Assembly (NCBI GenBank): GCA_015179125.1
Contig: WHVA01000434.1
Location: forward strand, 33,476 to 97,475
From: Gautieria morchelliformis
Lineage: Eukaryota > Basidiomycota > Agaricomycetes > Gomphales > Gomphaceae
Reading direction: 5' to 3'
Length of the DNA: 64,000 nucleotides
Of the stretch, positions 32,804 to 43,250 are shown one piece after another. Each line of letters starts with the position of its first letter. Position 1 is the first letter of the stretch. Position numbers and translations under genes: made by a program. Below the pieces are notes generated by a model. It saw nothing but the letters and a program-made list of their open reading frames with translations, had not been told where the DNA came from and did not search any database.

Positions 32804-33423
32804 TTTATCTTTGTTTTGATCGGAGGTCGAAAGTGTACTGATGGCAAGGTTATAATCACTGATGCCGTCAGTTTCAGAGGATAAATCTTGTTCAAATAAT
32901 TTGTCTTGATGGTCCTCAATGTCCTCGTAAGCTAGTGTAGTTATATCTGCACCAGCATGTCTCTTAGCTTGAGATCTTGTTACGGGACCACTTGGGGCCG
33001 GCCGCTCCTGCTGCTGACGGATCCTCTTGCCTCTCCTTATTGGAGCAGCTTCTTTAGGTCTGACATCAACAGTCTGACTGGGTTGCAGCTCTTCAAGATG
33101 TTCCTCTGGTTCATTATCGTCAATTTCCTCGACCTTTGCCTCCCAATTTCCTCGGTCTTTGCCTCCTCGCTGACTAAGTGACTAGGCATAGGTGCTGGCG
33201 CCGAAAAGGCCTGTATCACTTTTCTGGACGTAGGTAGCTGTGACTCTTCAATAGAAATGATTGGAGCTTTGCCCCCCTTCATCTCTGAGTCAAATATAAC
33301 ATTCCGCTCGACAGAAACCTTCTGAGAGTCAGGCCAGTAGGTGCAGTGACCATGGCTCTGTCCAGAGATTCCTATCCACCGAGCTCTTTTGGCACGGGCT
33401 GCTAGTTTGTTTCCCTCTTTGAC

Positions 33424-34070
33424 TTAAACGTAGACTTCAATTCCCCACACATGTATGTCCTTCAGGTTCGGTTTCTCGTGATGGATCATTTCAAAAGGGG
33501 TTTTGTCTGGCAAAGCTCTTGTATGTGTCCTATTCCTAAGATAGTTGGCGTGCAAAATTGCATGGCCCCATAAAGTCTTAGGAAGACTTGATTCCAATAG
33601 CATGGCATGAGCTCTTTCAACTAGAGTTCGGTTTAGACGTTCAGCAACACCATTTGACTCTGGGGTGTCGTGTATGGTTAACCGATGCTTTGTGCCTTGC
33701 TTGGCTAAATGCTGTTTGAATTCCGAGCTTGTGTATTCGCCCCCTCTGTCGGAAACAAGTGCTTTAATGTGCACGTTCCTCTGTCGAAGCATCAAGGCCT
33801 CGTAGAGTTTGTACTTTGAAAATGCTTCCGATTTGTTTGCCATCAAATAGATAACCGATTCCCTTGAATAGTCGTCGATGAAAGACACATAATAGAATTT
33901 CTTGTCAATGGTGGAGTGTCTCACTGGTCCCCAGACATCAGAATAAATTCTGTCACCGAATTTTGAAGATCGGCTTCTGGGTTCTTGAGGAAGTGATTTA
34001 CGTGCAATCTTCGCTTGAATGCATGCATCGCAAACAACCTTGTCACCTTTTGAGCTCAATTAAATGCCTA
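33424..34070 (-). pseudogene. Copia integrase, interrupted
   Basis: The frame has the zinc-binding tail CDACIQAKI, then DVWGPV (Asp), ALVSDRGGEYTSSEF (Asp) and TPESNGVAERLNRTL (Glu), so the D,D-35-E residues are present. A TAA separates it from the gag side (near 34060) and another TAA follows EVYV near 33423; both could come from CAA by one C-to-T change. Beyond it, decayed linker sequence runs to 32804. Confidence 0.82.
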
Positions 34071-35220
34071 ATATCATGCCACAGTTGAGCAAATGCTGTG
34101 GGGACTTTTGTGAAATATGCCCCATTTTTTGATGTATCTCCATGGCTGATATGCATATATGCGCTTCGGCACTTGTGTGTTGTAAGTCAAATCGATATAA
34201 GCCATTCAGCTTCGGTGCTTGCATCAATATCCTGCCTTTACGATTGGACATTGTGCATTTCTGATCGGCTATTTGTGTGTTATAGCCTGCATCATCGCAC
34301 CGGCCGATTGAGATCAGGGTGACAGCCATTTTTGGCGCGTAGAACGTATCCTTCAATGTAATCTTCACAGTATTATCTCCAACTGTATCAGATAGCACAA
34401 GTGAGCCTGAACTGAAGGCATCAAAAGTGCCTTTGTTGGCTGCACGAATTGTGCGTGGCTGTGAGAATGGACTGTAATCCCTCAGTAAATTCTTGTGAGG
34501 GGTCATATGTGCGGTTGTTCTAGTGTCGAGGATAACAACAGTGTCCAAGGATAGACTACTCAAATTGGAGCAGTCAAAATTGGCGAAAGCGGCTGGACTA
34601 CCACTCTCAGCCTCCTCAGAAGACACTTCTTCGGCAACATTCGCCTTGGCTTTGCCCTTCTTCTTTTTGGCTTTAGCTCTCTTCTTCTGACGTGGCCCCT
34701 GGCCTTCTTTACCACCTCCTTTAGCCCAGCAACTCTCGATAGCATGTCCAGGCTTGTGGCAATTAGTGCATGTAGGCACCTTCAGGTCTTTCCGGCCCTT
34801 CTGCCCTTTTGTAGATGACCCAATAAATGCCTGCTCTTCTTGTGAAATATTAAGGGTCTTTCTCCTGTCATATTGAGCCTTTAGTACTCTGATAATATCT
34901 TCAGGCACTAAGGGCATTCCACATTCTTCGAGAGACGTGGTAAGGGCATTCATAACTGCCTCATAGGAGGGTGGAAGTGACGCAAGGATGATGTCCGTGA
35001 ACTCTCCTTCAGAAATTCTGGCTCCCATCTCATTAAGACGAGCATAGAGGTCTTGGGCTTTGTCCAAGTGATCTCTCAAGTCTCCATCCTCAGGACACCT
35101 CATACTGCGAAGCTGTCTCTGTAGGTTGGTGAGGACCATCTTGGGTTTTTTGGTCATCTCATTGACCAACGCATCCCAGACTTCTTTTGCTGTATGCTTC
35201 TTCTGTAGCATCAGAGCTAG
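34071..35220 (-). pseudogene. Copia gag/protease, 3' part
   Basis: From the insertion point the minus frame reads LQKKHTAKEVWDALVNEM, then RRQLRSM-type UBN2/gag sequence, a zinc knuckle CTNCHKPGHAIESC, a Lys-rich stretch, a protease-like site VVILDTRTTAHMTPH (Asp-Thr-Arg in place of DTGA/DSGA) and the GAG-pre-integrase HQKMGHIS. The first codons of the open frame come from the younger element's LTR read backwards. The N-terminal half is on the other side of the insert at 39815-40100. Confidence 0.78.
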
Positions 35221-35383
35221 TGTTGTGAATCCGATTGACCAGTCGCCGAGTCGGCACCACCTTCTCTTTTTGGACAATATTACTAAGCAACTAGTATAGC
35301 TACCCAACTCGTGTAAGATGGCGCTTCAGACTTTCTTCTGACGCCGTCCAGGTTCTAAACTGCCTAAGAAGTTGCTCACAATA
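35221..35383 (+). repeat. 5' LTR (163 bp)
   Basis: Starts TGTTGTGAATCC and ends CTCACAATA. Compared with the 3' LTR it lacks one 51-bp unit bounded by copies of CAGACTTTCTTCTGACGCCG. Confidence 0.92.
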
Positions 35384-35395
35384 GGTTATGGGCCC
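35384..35395 (+). other. Primer binding site, initiator tRNA-Met half
   Basis: GGTTATGGGCCC is the exact complement of the anticodon stem-loop bases of eukaryotic initiator tRNA-Met, the half-tRNA primer known for Drosophila copia. Confidence 0.85.
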
Positions 35396-35472
35396 CCGCT
35401 CCCTGAAAACTTCATTTTAACCTAACCGTCGACGCAAAACGCACGAGAGTCTCACTACCCTACACCCATATC

Positions 35473-38400
35473 ATGGCCGACACAACGACCTCGAAACTCC
35501 TATCAACAATCGAAAGGTTCGACGGGACTAACTGGGAAACATGGGCCTTTTCACTAAAAGCCGCCCTTATGTTCATCGACGCACTGCGCATCACTGAAGG
35601 AACTGAGACAGCTCCTTCACAGAGCATGATTCCTACCGACGAAGAACGCAGACGACTTGACGACTGGGAGAAACGTTCTCGCCAAGGTCTCTCGCTGCTA
35701 CTCGTCTCGGTCAAACCCTCAGTCCACCAGTCCCTCGACATGGCGAAAACCCTAGAGCAGAGTTGGGGCAATCTCAAAACGACCTACGGGACGAGGACCA
35801 GCCTGAACCTATGGGTCGACTACCGAAAGTACACTACCATGACCTTCTCGCACGATGCCCAGCTCACTCAACAGATCGACGAAATGTCTGAGTTAAAGAA
35901 TCAAATTGTCGCCGCTGGACTAGCAATCAGCGATCCCTTACATACCCTCAACGTCCTCCAAGCCCTACCCACATCGTACGAGATCGTACAACAGATGATC
36001 CTCGCTACCATCACGGACTTCTCCAAGATCGACTGGGTGAGCACTCGAAGTCGCATTCTATCCGAAGAACTGCGACAGGGCTCACAACCGAATGTAAACG
36101 CGATCCGCACGAAGTCGAAGTCCAGCAAGGACAAGTGCAATTACTGTGGGGGTACCGGGCATTGGGAAAAGGACTGCAGGCGCAAGACGCGCGGCCTATC
36201 TCGTGAAGAGGCGCAGTCAGAGAGAAAAAGGGGGACAGGCAACAGGAAGGGAAAGGCGAAGGGAAAAGAGAAGAGTGACGCGAAAGAAGCAACACCCACC
36301 GTGAACGCCGCCATCACGGGAGACTCTACAAACACGCCCGATAGCACTAACGATGTAACATCCGGCACCTCAATTGATTCAATTTGCTTCTATATCGCGA
36401 GAACAAGTAAGTGGATGATCGACTCGGGATGCACCGACCACATAACGCACGACATTGCCGATTACTCCAAGTATCAATTGCTCAAAACCCCTCGCACCGT
36501 GTTCCTAGCCGACAAAAAGAAGGCAGTGTCTTACATTGGCATCGGTACAGTCGCAATGAAAAAATGGGTAAATGGAAGAGAGAAGAAAATAGAACTCCAA
36601 AACGTGCTCCACTCACCGGACATTGGAGGCCGCTTCATCTCGATACTCAGAATCGGAGAAAAAGGGATTTCTGTCATTTTCGAAGGCCCTAGAGTGATAT
36701 TCAGCAAAGATAGAGTGGAATACGCGGTAGGACAACTCGACGGACGACACTACTGGCTTGCACTAAGCTCAGCGTCGCCCTCCGTCCACTCAGCGCAAAC
36801 AGAAATCCCCATCGACACCCTTCACGCTCGCCTCGGTCACCTATCTTGGTCATCCTTGAAACAGATTAACGACCAAATCGATCCAAATTCGCGATGCGCA
36901 CTATCGACGTGCGAAGGCTGTCTATTAGGGAAATCCACAAGGAGGAAATTCAAATCCTCAACTCACCGCCGCACTCAACCGTTCGAGTTAGTCCACATGG
37001 ACCTCGCGGGCCCCATGCGAACGCGCTCCATCCAGGGCCATAGCTACCACTACGTACTGGTGGATGACTACACGTGCTACAAATGGGTATTCTTCTTGCA
37101 GACGAAGGCCGACACCTTTGATTGCTTCAAGAAGTACCATGCGCTCGTCTCCACGCACTACAAAGATACGCTCCGAGCCATACGCTCGGATCGCGGGGGG
37201 GAATTCCTATCGACGGAATTCATCCAGTACATCGCAGAAAACGGAATAAAGCACGAACTTACCACGCCACACACACCGCAACAGAACGGCGTCGCTGAAA
37301 GAGCGAACCAAACGATCGCGGAAGCCGCGCGTGCCATGGTACAGAGTGCCGGCATGTCCCACGGATTCTGGGGGAGCGCTGTTGCCACAGCTGTACATGT
37401 AAGAAATCGCGCTCCCTCACGTGCAAGCAATTACCTCTCCCCACATGAATGCCTTTTTGGACGCGCACCCGACCTCAGCTATCTCCGAACCTTTGGTTGC
37501 CTCGCCTATGCGCACACCACATCGCAGCGCACCAAATTCGACCCAACGTCAAAGAAACTGATTTTCATAGGATATGATGGATCCACCAAGGGGTACAAGC
37601 TGTGGGATCCATCTACACACAAAATCCTAGTATCCACCGATGTTACATTTGAGGAAAACGTATATCCTCTCCGCGCCCCAACCGTCCCGATCGCGCAGCC
37701 AAACCCCAACCTTTCGCAACCCCCGCAACCGACGCCTGAACTAGTCGAGTTAGCAATGCCAGAGAGCGACGACGAAGATCTCGAAAACCACGCACCAGCA
37801 CACGGTCCACCGCCGCCTCCAGGGCCACCAGTCCCAGGCCACGTCCCACAACCGGCTCCACCACGCCTACCAGCACCTCCGCGAAGATCTGCACGCATCG
37901 TTGGGAGGTCCCTGCGCCCCGATCCAACGAACGCTAGCCCAGACAGGGCTCAGCGCTGGGTACCCGCGGTATGGACGAACACGATTACGGTGTTCCTAGC
38001 TGCTGCGGACACGACACCCACGGGAGACCCAACATCGTACCAGGCCGCGATGTCCTCCACAGAAGCCGAATTCTGGCATCGAGCCATGACAGAAGAGATA
38101 AAGTGCTTACTGGATAACGGGACTTGGGAGCTAACCGACCTGCCGAAAGACAGACGCACGGTGAAATGCAGATGGGTGTACCTAACGAAGCGCGACACTC
38201 AAGGAAAAATCGCCAGGTACCGGGCTCGACTCGTCGCCAAAGGTTTTCTGCAAACCTTGGGCATTGATTATGAAGAGACCTTCGCGCCAGTCGCCAGGCT
38301 CGACTCCCTGAGGCTACTGCTAGCACTTGCAGCGAGGTTCGAGCTAGAAGTACACCAAATCGACATAAAATCAGCCTACCTCAATGGCAACCTGGATGAA

Positions 38401-39612
38401 GAACTGTACATGGATCAACCGGAAGGTTTTGCAGTATCAGGGAAGGAAAACAAGGTGTGCAAACTGTCGAAGGCGATCTACGGGTTAAAGCAAGCAGGAC
38501 GGCAATGGCACGCGCACCTGCAAGAGACGCTCGACAACCTAGGATTCCAAAAAAACATCGCCAGCGACGTATCCATTTTCATCAAACGTGACGACGGGGG
38601 AGACCACCCCACCATCGTGCTCGTATATGTGGATGATATAGCGATAATTGGAGTCCTTGCAGCTGTCAACGATCTTAAAGCGAAAATTGGGACGCGCTAC
38701 AAGATCACTGACCTAGGGGAGATAAACCACTTCTTAGGAATCCACATCATGCGCGATCGCCCAAAAAAAACGATAAGCATAGATCAATCCCATTATATTG
38801 AACGCATGCTGACCAGGTACGATATGCTGGAGTGTAGACCGGTGTACACGCCATTCGCGCCGGGCACAAAGCTTGTACCCAACACCAAAAAGTTCTCCAA
38901 CTCAGCCATCACCTCACACTACCAACAAATAGTGGGATCACTCATGTATGCCATGGTTGGCTCGAGACCGGACATATGCTTTGCGGTCAACCGGCTCTCG
39001 CAATTTGGCGCAAACCCCACGGCAGACCACTTACTTGCCGCCCAACACGTCCTCCGTTACCTGTTCACAACGCAAACGCACGCCCTGACGTACGGAAGGA
39101 ACGACTCCACTGAACTCGTCAGCTACAGCGACTCGGATTGGGCCGCTGGCACTGACGGCCGACGATCGACAACCGGCTACGTGTTCATACTATCAGGAAG
39201 CTCCATAGCATGGGCCACGCAAAAACAGAGGACCGTCGCACTGTCATCGATGGAAGCAGAGTACATGGCGTTGACGGAGTGCACAAAGCACGCGCAGTGG
39301 ACCATCTCCCTGCTCCAACAACTCGACTTCGAAGTAGAACTCCCACTCGACGTATATTCAGACTCACTAGGTGCTCGCGCTATCACCGCAAACGCCGTGT
39401 TTCACAAACGAACGAAACACATCGATGTCAAATATCACTATATTCGAGAATGTATCAACAAGGGAACTATCGAAGTCTCACCTGTATCCACGAAGGACAA
39501 CGTCGCCGATCTCCTAACGAAATCCCTGCCCCGCTATCAGCACCAGAAGCTACGCTTGAAACTCGGACTCGACGATGGTTCAATCGTGGGGGAGTGTTGT
39601 GAATCCGATTGA
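35473..39612 (+). CDS. Ty1/copia Gag-Pol polyprotein, intact (1379 aa)
   Basis: One frame from the first ATG after the primer site. Gag region about 1-220, with zinc knuckle CNYCGGTGHWEKDC at about 222-235. Aspartic protease: MIDSGCTDH, catalytic Asp at about 317. GAG-pre-integrase and integrase: HARLGH from about 450, then D509 (MDLAG), D573 (SDRGG) and E609 (GVAERANQ), a D,D-35-E triad. Reverse transcriptase: RWVYLTKRD, IKSAYLNGNL, YGLKQAGRQW and the active site YVDD at about 1052-1055. RNase H: SYSDSDWAAG at about 1217, EAEYMAL, RTKHIDVKYHYIRE and VADLLTKSL. A Pro-rich linker of about 60 residues lies between integrase and RT. Gag and Pol are in one frame, so the Gag-to-Pol ratio must be set by another means (splicing or proteolysis). 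Likely autonomous. Confidence 0.96.
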   Translation: MADTTTSKLLSTIERFDGTNWETWAFSLKAALMFIDALRITEGTETAPSQSMIPTDEERRRLDDWEKRSRQGLSLLLVSVKPSVHQSLDMAKTLEQSWGNLKTTYGTRTSLNLWVDYRKYTTMTFSHDAQLTQQIDEMSELKNQIVAAGLAISDPLHTLNVLQALPTSYEIVQQMILATITDFSKIDWVSTRSRILSEELRQGSQPNVNAIRTKSKSSKDKCNYCGGTGHWEKDCRRKTRGLSREEAQSERKRGTGNRKGKAKGKEKSDAKEATPTVNAAITGDSTNTPDSTNDVTSGTSIDSICFYIARTSKWMIDSGCTDHITHDIADYSKYQLLKTPRTVFLADKKKAVSYIGIGTVAMKKWVNGREKKIELQNVLHSPDIGGRFISILRIGEKGISVIFEGPRVIFSKDRVEYAVGQLDGRHYWLALSSASPSVHSAQTEIPIDTLHARLGHLSWSSLKQINDQIDPNSRCALSTCEGCLLGKSTRRKFKSSTHRRTQPFELVHMDLAGPMRTRSIQGHSYHYVLVDDYTCYKWVFFLQTKADTFDCFKKYHALVSTHYKDTLRAIRSDRGGEFLSTEFIQYIAENGIKHELTTPHTPQQNGVAERANQTIAEAARAMVQSAGMSHGFWGSAVATAVHVRNRAPSRASNYLSPHECLFGRAPDLSYLRTFGCLAYAHTTSQRTKFDPTSKKLIFIGYDGSTKGYKLWDPSTHKILVSTDVTFEENVYPLRAPTVPIAQPNPNLSQPPQPTPELVELAMPESDDEDLENHAPAHGPPPPPGPPVPGHVPQPAPPRLPAPPRRSARIVGRSLRPDPTNASPDRAQRWVPAVWTNTITVFLAAADTTPTGDPTSYQAAMSSTEAEFWHRAMTEEIKCLLDNGTWELTDLPKDRRTVKCRWVYLTKRDTQGKIARYRARLVAKGFLQTLGIDYEETFAPVARLDSLRLLLALAARFELEVHQIDIKSAYLNGNLDEELYMDQPEGFAVSGKENKVCKLSKAIYGLKQAGRQWHAHLQETLDNLGFQKNIASDVSIFIKRDDGGDHPTIVLVYVDDIAIIGVLAAVNDLKAKIGTRYKITDLGEINHFLGIHIMRDRPKKTISIDQSHYIERMLTRYDMLECRPVYTPFAPGTKLVPNTKKFSNSAITSHYQQIVGSLMYAMVGSRPDICFAVNRLSQFGANPTADHLLAAQHVLRYLFTTQTHALTYGRNDSTELVSYSDSDWAAGTDGRRSTTGYVFILSGSSIAWATQKQRTVALSSMEAEYMALTECTKHAQWTISLLQQLDFEVELPLDVYSDSLGARAITANAVFHKRTKHIDVKYHYIRECINKGTIEVSPVSTKDNVADLLTKSLPRYQHQKLRLKLGLDDGSIVGECCESD

Positions 39613-39809
39613 CCAGTCGCCGAGCCGGCACCACCTTCTCTTTTTGGACAATATTACTAAGCAACTAGTATAGCTACCCAACTCGTGTAAGACGGCGCTT
39701 CAGACTTTCTTCTGACGCCGTCCAGGTATCTACAGTTGGACTCCTTAATAACAGACTTTCTTCTGACGCCGTCCAGGTTCTAAACTGCCTATAGAAGTTG
39801 CTCACAATA
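39595..39809 (+). repeat. 3' LTR (215 bp)
   Basis: Carries two copies of CAGACTTTCTTCTGACGCCG separated by 31 bp, where the 5' LTR has one. The polyprotein stop codon (39610-39612) falls inside the first bases of the LTR. Confidence 0.92.
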
Positions 39810-39814
39810 GCTAG

Positions 39815-40116
39815 TGACTCTGACACTAAGACGATTATTTGGGTTTTTGCCTGTCCTTCTCTGGCAAGATACATCTCCAGCTTCTCCTCAGCCTTCTCAA
39901 TCTGAGTTTCCTCAGCTTCTGTAAGAATATGGCCTGGGGGCATGACTGGAGGGTCAGGAGGTCGAATGGCTCTCTCCCTTCTATATGCCTGAGTAGATTT
40001 TTGGACTCAAAATACCTTGTGATAGTAGCTCGCCACAGAGGCCAATTACTTCCATCTGTTGCAAGCTTCTCCACACCCAAAAGCTTCTGCGAAGTGTCTG
40101 CGGGGCCCATAACCCT
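39815..40116 (-). pseudogene. Copia gag, 5' part
   Basis: Minus frame from 40095: KLLGVEKLATDGSNWPLWRA, then RYFESKNLLRHIEGRE. A frame change near 39960 leads to MPPGHILTEAEETQIEKAEE and ends at the younger insertion at 39814. It is separated from the rest of its gene by 4.6 kb. Confidence 0.75.
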
Positions 40117-40495
40117 TGTTAGCAAGTTGGGGTTATGGCAGGGAAGGGTCAGTAGAGTTCTTAGAAAGCTAGAATCAAATGCACTCTCTCAGTGAATTTA
40201 TTGTCACTGGGAGAGGAGTACTATTCTGTCTCAGAATGCATATATGTGCACCCGGCCCTTTAGCGCTCAAGAGCTCGCGCGTCGAAGTCATTTCAAACTC
40301 CACTAGGTGCAGCCGCTTGTGAAAATAGAGATAACAAAATGAAATGGAGAGATAGGGAGTGACTGGGAATTTTCAAAAATAATCAGAGAAGTGAATGCAT
40401 GGTACAAGAACAATGTGAGAAGAGATTGAAACACCATACAATAAATCGAATATATTATGCTTGATTTTGGTGCAGGAGCATAAATCCACCCAACA
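40117..40495 (-). repeat. 5' LTR of the old copia element (379 bp)
   Basis: Nearly identical to the 3' LTR except for a 108-bp deletion between two copies of a 26-bp direct repeat. It ends next to the half-tRNA primer site at 40103-40114. Confidence 0.88.
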
Positions 40496-40724
40496 CTTTG
40501 CTTGTCCTTATTGTCATAGGAATGCTTCAGGGTGGAGAGTCAAGGATTGGGTTACTAGAGAAGTGATTTTGGACTTATGTGATGGTGCCCTTATCAGTGC
40601 CCTCACCAGTGTCCTCATCATTGCCCTTACAGTTGTTCGTCTGCCCCCCATGTTGTCTTCGATGTGGAAGGTACAGGCTTGGGAGAAAGACAGACTCACT
40701 GGAGCATGAGGGCCTTTCACTTTA

Positions 40725-41088
40725 CACTACAGGCATATAAAAGTTTTCTTGTCTGAAAAATTGTTGAAAAAACTGTAAAGATTTTCCAAATATTTTTAGT
40801 GTTTTTATTAGAATTTGTTGAGCAAGAAAATTGTAAAAAAATTCAAAGTTTTTTTCAGGGTTTTTCATGGGTTTCTTTGTGTTTTCACAAAGAAACTTAT
40901 AAAAAGACATACAAAACCCTGCAAAAAACTTTAAACTTTTTTTACAATTTTCTTGCTCAACAAATTCTAACAAAAACACAAAATTTTGTTAACATTTCTT
41001 GACATTAAAAACACTAAAAAAATTTGGAATATCTTTACAGTTTTTTGAACAGTTTTTCAGACCAGAAAGTTTTTATATGCCTCCAGTA
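40725..41088. mobile_element. Fold-back MITE copy 1 (CACTA-like ends), TSD TTA
   Basis: 364 bp made almost wholly of two inverted arms around a central GTGTTTTCACAAAG. Left end CACTACAGGCATATAAAAG; right end read inward TACTGGAGGCATATAAAAAC. TTA flanks both sides (40722-40724, 41089-41091). CACT(A/G) ends with a 3-bp duplication fit EnSpm/CACTA-type non-autonomous elements. No coding capacity. Confidence 0.8.
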
Positions 41089-41149
41089 TTAGGCCCACAG
41101 GATTACCCAGCCCTCCCATCCGCATATGCACAGTGTTATCATTAGTTTG

Positions 41150-41372
41150 TGTGCTGCAGCACCATATGTGGGGGTTGATTATGTAATTTGGCTGAGCAAC
41201 TCAGAAGTTGATGGAATGGAAAAGGAAATAGCCACTCATGCAATCGGAGACAGGTGGAGATCTGCTCACATAGGGTGGATGGTGGGAATGGAACTTTGGC
41301 CCATGCGGGAAAGTTGTAGATGTGTGTGTTGATTACAGTATAAGAGTGCACATGGTCACTCAACTATTCACC
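41150..41372. repeat. Dispersed repeat, copy 2 (partner at 7980-8206)
   Basis: Same sequence order as 7980-8206 with scattered substitutions and short indels. Family unknown. Confidence 0.7.
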
Positions 41373-42650
41373 TCCAGTGAGATTCACGTCATTTCCAGGG
41401 AGGTGGCACCAGGTGGGAGTGGTAGATATGGTGACATGTCTGTTAGGATTGGTAGATATTGGTCCTGAGATGATGCGCAGGATGTTCTATTTTTATAGAG
41501 CTTGATTTTCTAGAATTGTTTTGAGATATGGAATCTAAACTGACCAGATATGACCCCACCGTCTCCAGGCGTAAAAAAACATGAACTGAAATTTTTGAAG
41601 GTCTGTTGGTGCATCATGTCAAGGCATCAATGACTCACTTGCTTTGCAAAAATGCAGGGACTTTTTCCTCAATTCCTTAATGTAACATTTTCAAAACCCA
41701 TCAGTTTTTACTTCAACAAATGCACACTTTCATAAAACTACAACCATCAGAAAGCATTGGCTCCCATTTCCTCTCATCTTGCCTCACACTTGGTTTCCAA
41801 GCACTCGTGCTTTTTTATTTCAGCAATTGGACATATATCGAAACACGAGGGTTCATAAAAAAAAAAACATACTGAAAAGCCAGCCATGCCTCCCTTCTCC
41901 TCTCATCCTCTTCCTCACACCTTGCTTGCTTGAACCTATTGCTTCTTCCATCTGCTTCTGCTCCTTCATTGCCTGCTCCTGCACCTGCTCCATCTGCACT
42001 TCCATCTGTTCCTGCCCCATCCTCACTTCCGTCTGCTCTTACTCTATCATTGATTTGCTTTGCTCATGTTGAGCCATCACATCATTCTGTTCTGACATTT
42101 GACTCTAAGTGTGTTTGTTTATGCTAGTTCTATTGTTATTTACTCACATTCTGAAGAATTCCATGCCTGTTCTGCTCCACAATAGCATACCTTCAGTTTC
42201 TGGTGTCTCCATCCAGGTGCTACTATCAGCAGTGATCTGTGGACAGACAGAGAACAAACTGTGAGTTGCTCTGTGTTATCCACATTCTGCTTTGTTCTTA
42301 CATATTCAATCATGTAACCCTTAGCTCTTCATTCTCTCACTGCTGCAGTGGAGCCATCTGAGTCTATTGTAAGTGATATGGTTTTCTCTCGCATTTATAT
42401 GATAGGTCACATGCATATCATTGAGCTTAGCAGATAGATGTAATTACCATATATAGCGCTGACAAATCAAGCAACAAATGAAAGGATGACATGTTAAAAT
42501 GCCATAACAGGCATTTCTGCAGCTTTTGCAACAAAGTATTATCAAAAATACACCCTATTTCAGTTAAAAAGGGGTTCACTATCAGAAAAAATTTCGTTGG
42601 GCCAATTTGGAGGTTGCACAAAAGTAGCGGTGTCTAAGTCAGGGGCACCA
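41373..42650. other. No recognisable gene
   Basis: AT-rich sequence. The region 41930-42060 repeats CTGCTCCTGCACC/CTGCCCCATC-like words that give Pro/Ala/Ser-rich frames, which I judge to be low complexity. No other feature. Confidence 0.35.
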
Positions 42651-42657
42651 TAACATT

Positions 42658-42925
42658 GAGATGACTCAGGGGTAATGCCGGACCGCGCGCTGCCGGGAGC
42701 CGAGAATAGAAAGAAGAGGCTGGATTCGAAGCTCGGAGCAGGTGCACGCTTCTCAAGATGGGTTGATCGACAAGCTTCTGGGCTTCTGCTTCCCAAGCTG
42801 ATGCATGCATAGCCTCAATATATCTGATCACCGATCGATCACTTCGATCATGATCGCGATCAAAACTGCCATGTTAGGTGGCGTGCATGCTCTTAATGGC
42901 AGTACACATTGTACGTGCGTCACTG
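42658..42925 (+). repeat. Uninterrupted copy of the TIR element's target repeat
   Basis: The left half matches 15407-15544 and the right half matches 20660-20800. The point where the two halves meet carries one TGCATG (42802-42807), matching the duplicated TGCGTG that flanks the 5.1-kb element. It is thus a related empty site. It also contains a GATC-rich run, CCGATCGATCACTTCGATCA. Confidence 0.8.
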
Positions 42926-42933
42926 GTATGATG

Positions 42934-42943
42934 CTCCATATAT
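42934..42943 (+). promoter_or_regulatory. TATA box before a possible secreted-protein gene
   Basis: CCATATATAA lies about 85 bp before an ATG at 43024 in a good context (CTCACCATGC). Suggests a former or present promoter. Confidence 0.4.
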
Positions 42944-43023
42944 AAGACAGTCGTGTGGCAGCATTCGACTCTAGTCTCCCCCATACCCTCAACACCCACC
43001 CCGTCACTCGACTAGTACTCACC

Positions 43024-43250
43024 ATGCGCGTCATCTTCAACCACTCGATTGTGTGTTCCTCCCCGCTACCCTGGCTGCACCTGTCCCCAAGGCAAACCCC
43101 TGTCCCAAAGTTGGTGAGTGTCTTTCTTCTTCACCATCACCATGTGCAGCGTTGACTAAACTGCATGTGACGATGCTGCAGGTAGCGAGTTCGTAGACCG
43201 TGACAGTACCCAGCTCGATGCCACCACCTCATTGTAGGCCAAGACTCGAG
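43024..43250 (+). pseudogene. Possible small secreted-protein remnant
   Basis: From ATG 43024 the sequence starts like a signal peptide, and one base shifted it reads LPATLAAPVPKANPCPKVG, typical of fungal secreted precursors. A GT-AG intron fits from about 43113 to 43183, then GSEFVDRDSTQLDATTS. One frame change is needed, and part of the same sequence occurs at 20820-20850, so it is probably a dispersed, decayed gene copy. I do not recognise the family. Confidence 0.3.

Larger units (their letters stand above)
35221..39809 (+). mobile_element. Complete Ty1/copia element, TSD GCTAG
   Basis: LTRs at 35221-35383 and 39595-39809 are flanked by GCTAG at 35216-35220 and 39810-39814. The primer site GGTTATGGGCCC (35384-35395) follows the 5' LTR at once. 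A purine-rich tract (GTGGGGGAG) precedes the 3' LTR. The single long frame between is uninterrupted. Apart from a 51-bp unit present only in the 3' LTR, the LTRs differ by two substitutions and one single-base indel that I can see, so the insertion is recent. It is the youngest LTR element in the window and inserted into the gag of the older copia. Confidence 0.95.
30747..40495 (-). mobile_element. Old Ty1/copia element (interrupted), TSD CTTTG
   Basis: Minus-strand element with LTRs at 40117-40495 (5') and 30747-31233 (3'), flanked by CTTTG at 30742-30746 and 40496-40500. Next to the 5' LTR, positions 40103-40114 read on the minus strand GGTTATGGGCCC, complementary to the anticodon arm of initiator tRNA-Met, the half-tRNA primer used by copia. 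A purine tract (minus TTGAGGGGGCG) precedes the 3' LTR. A younger copia element sits in its gag. Without that insert the element is about 5.2 kb. Its coding region has frameshifts and stops, so it is dead. Confidence 0.9.

Noticed and set aside
37506..37927. Antisense frames of 90-130 codons over the copia Pro-rich linker
   Set aside because: They are shadows of the GC-rich, proline-coding part of the intact polyprotein on the other strand.
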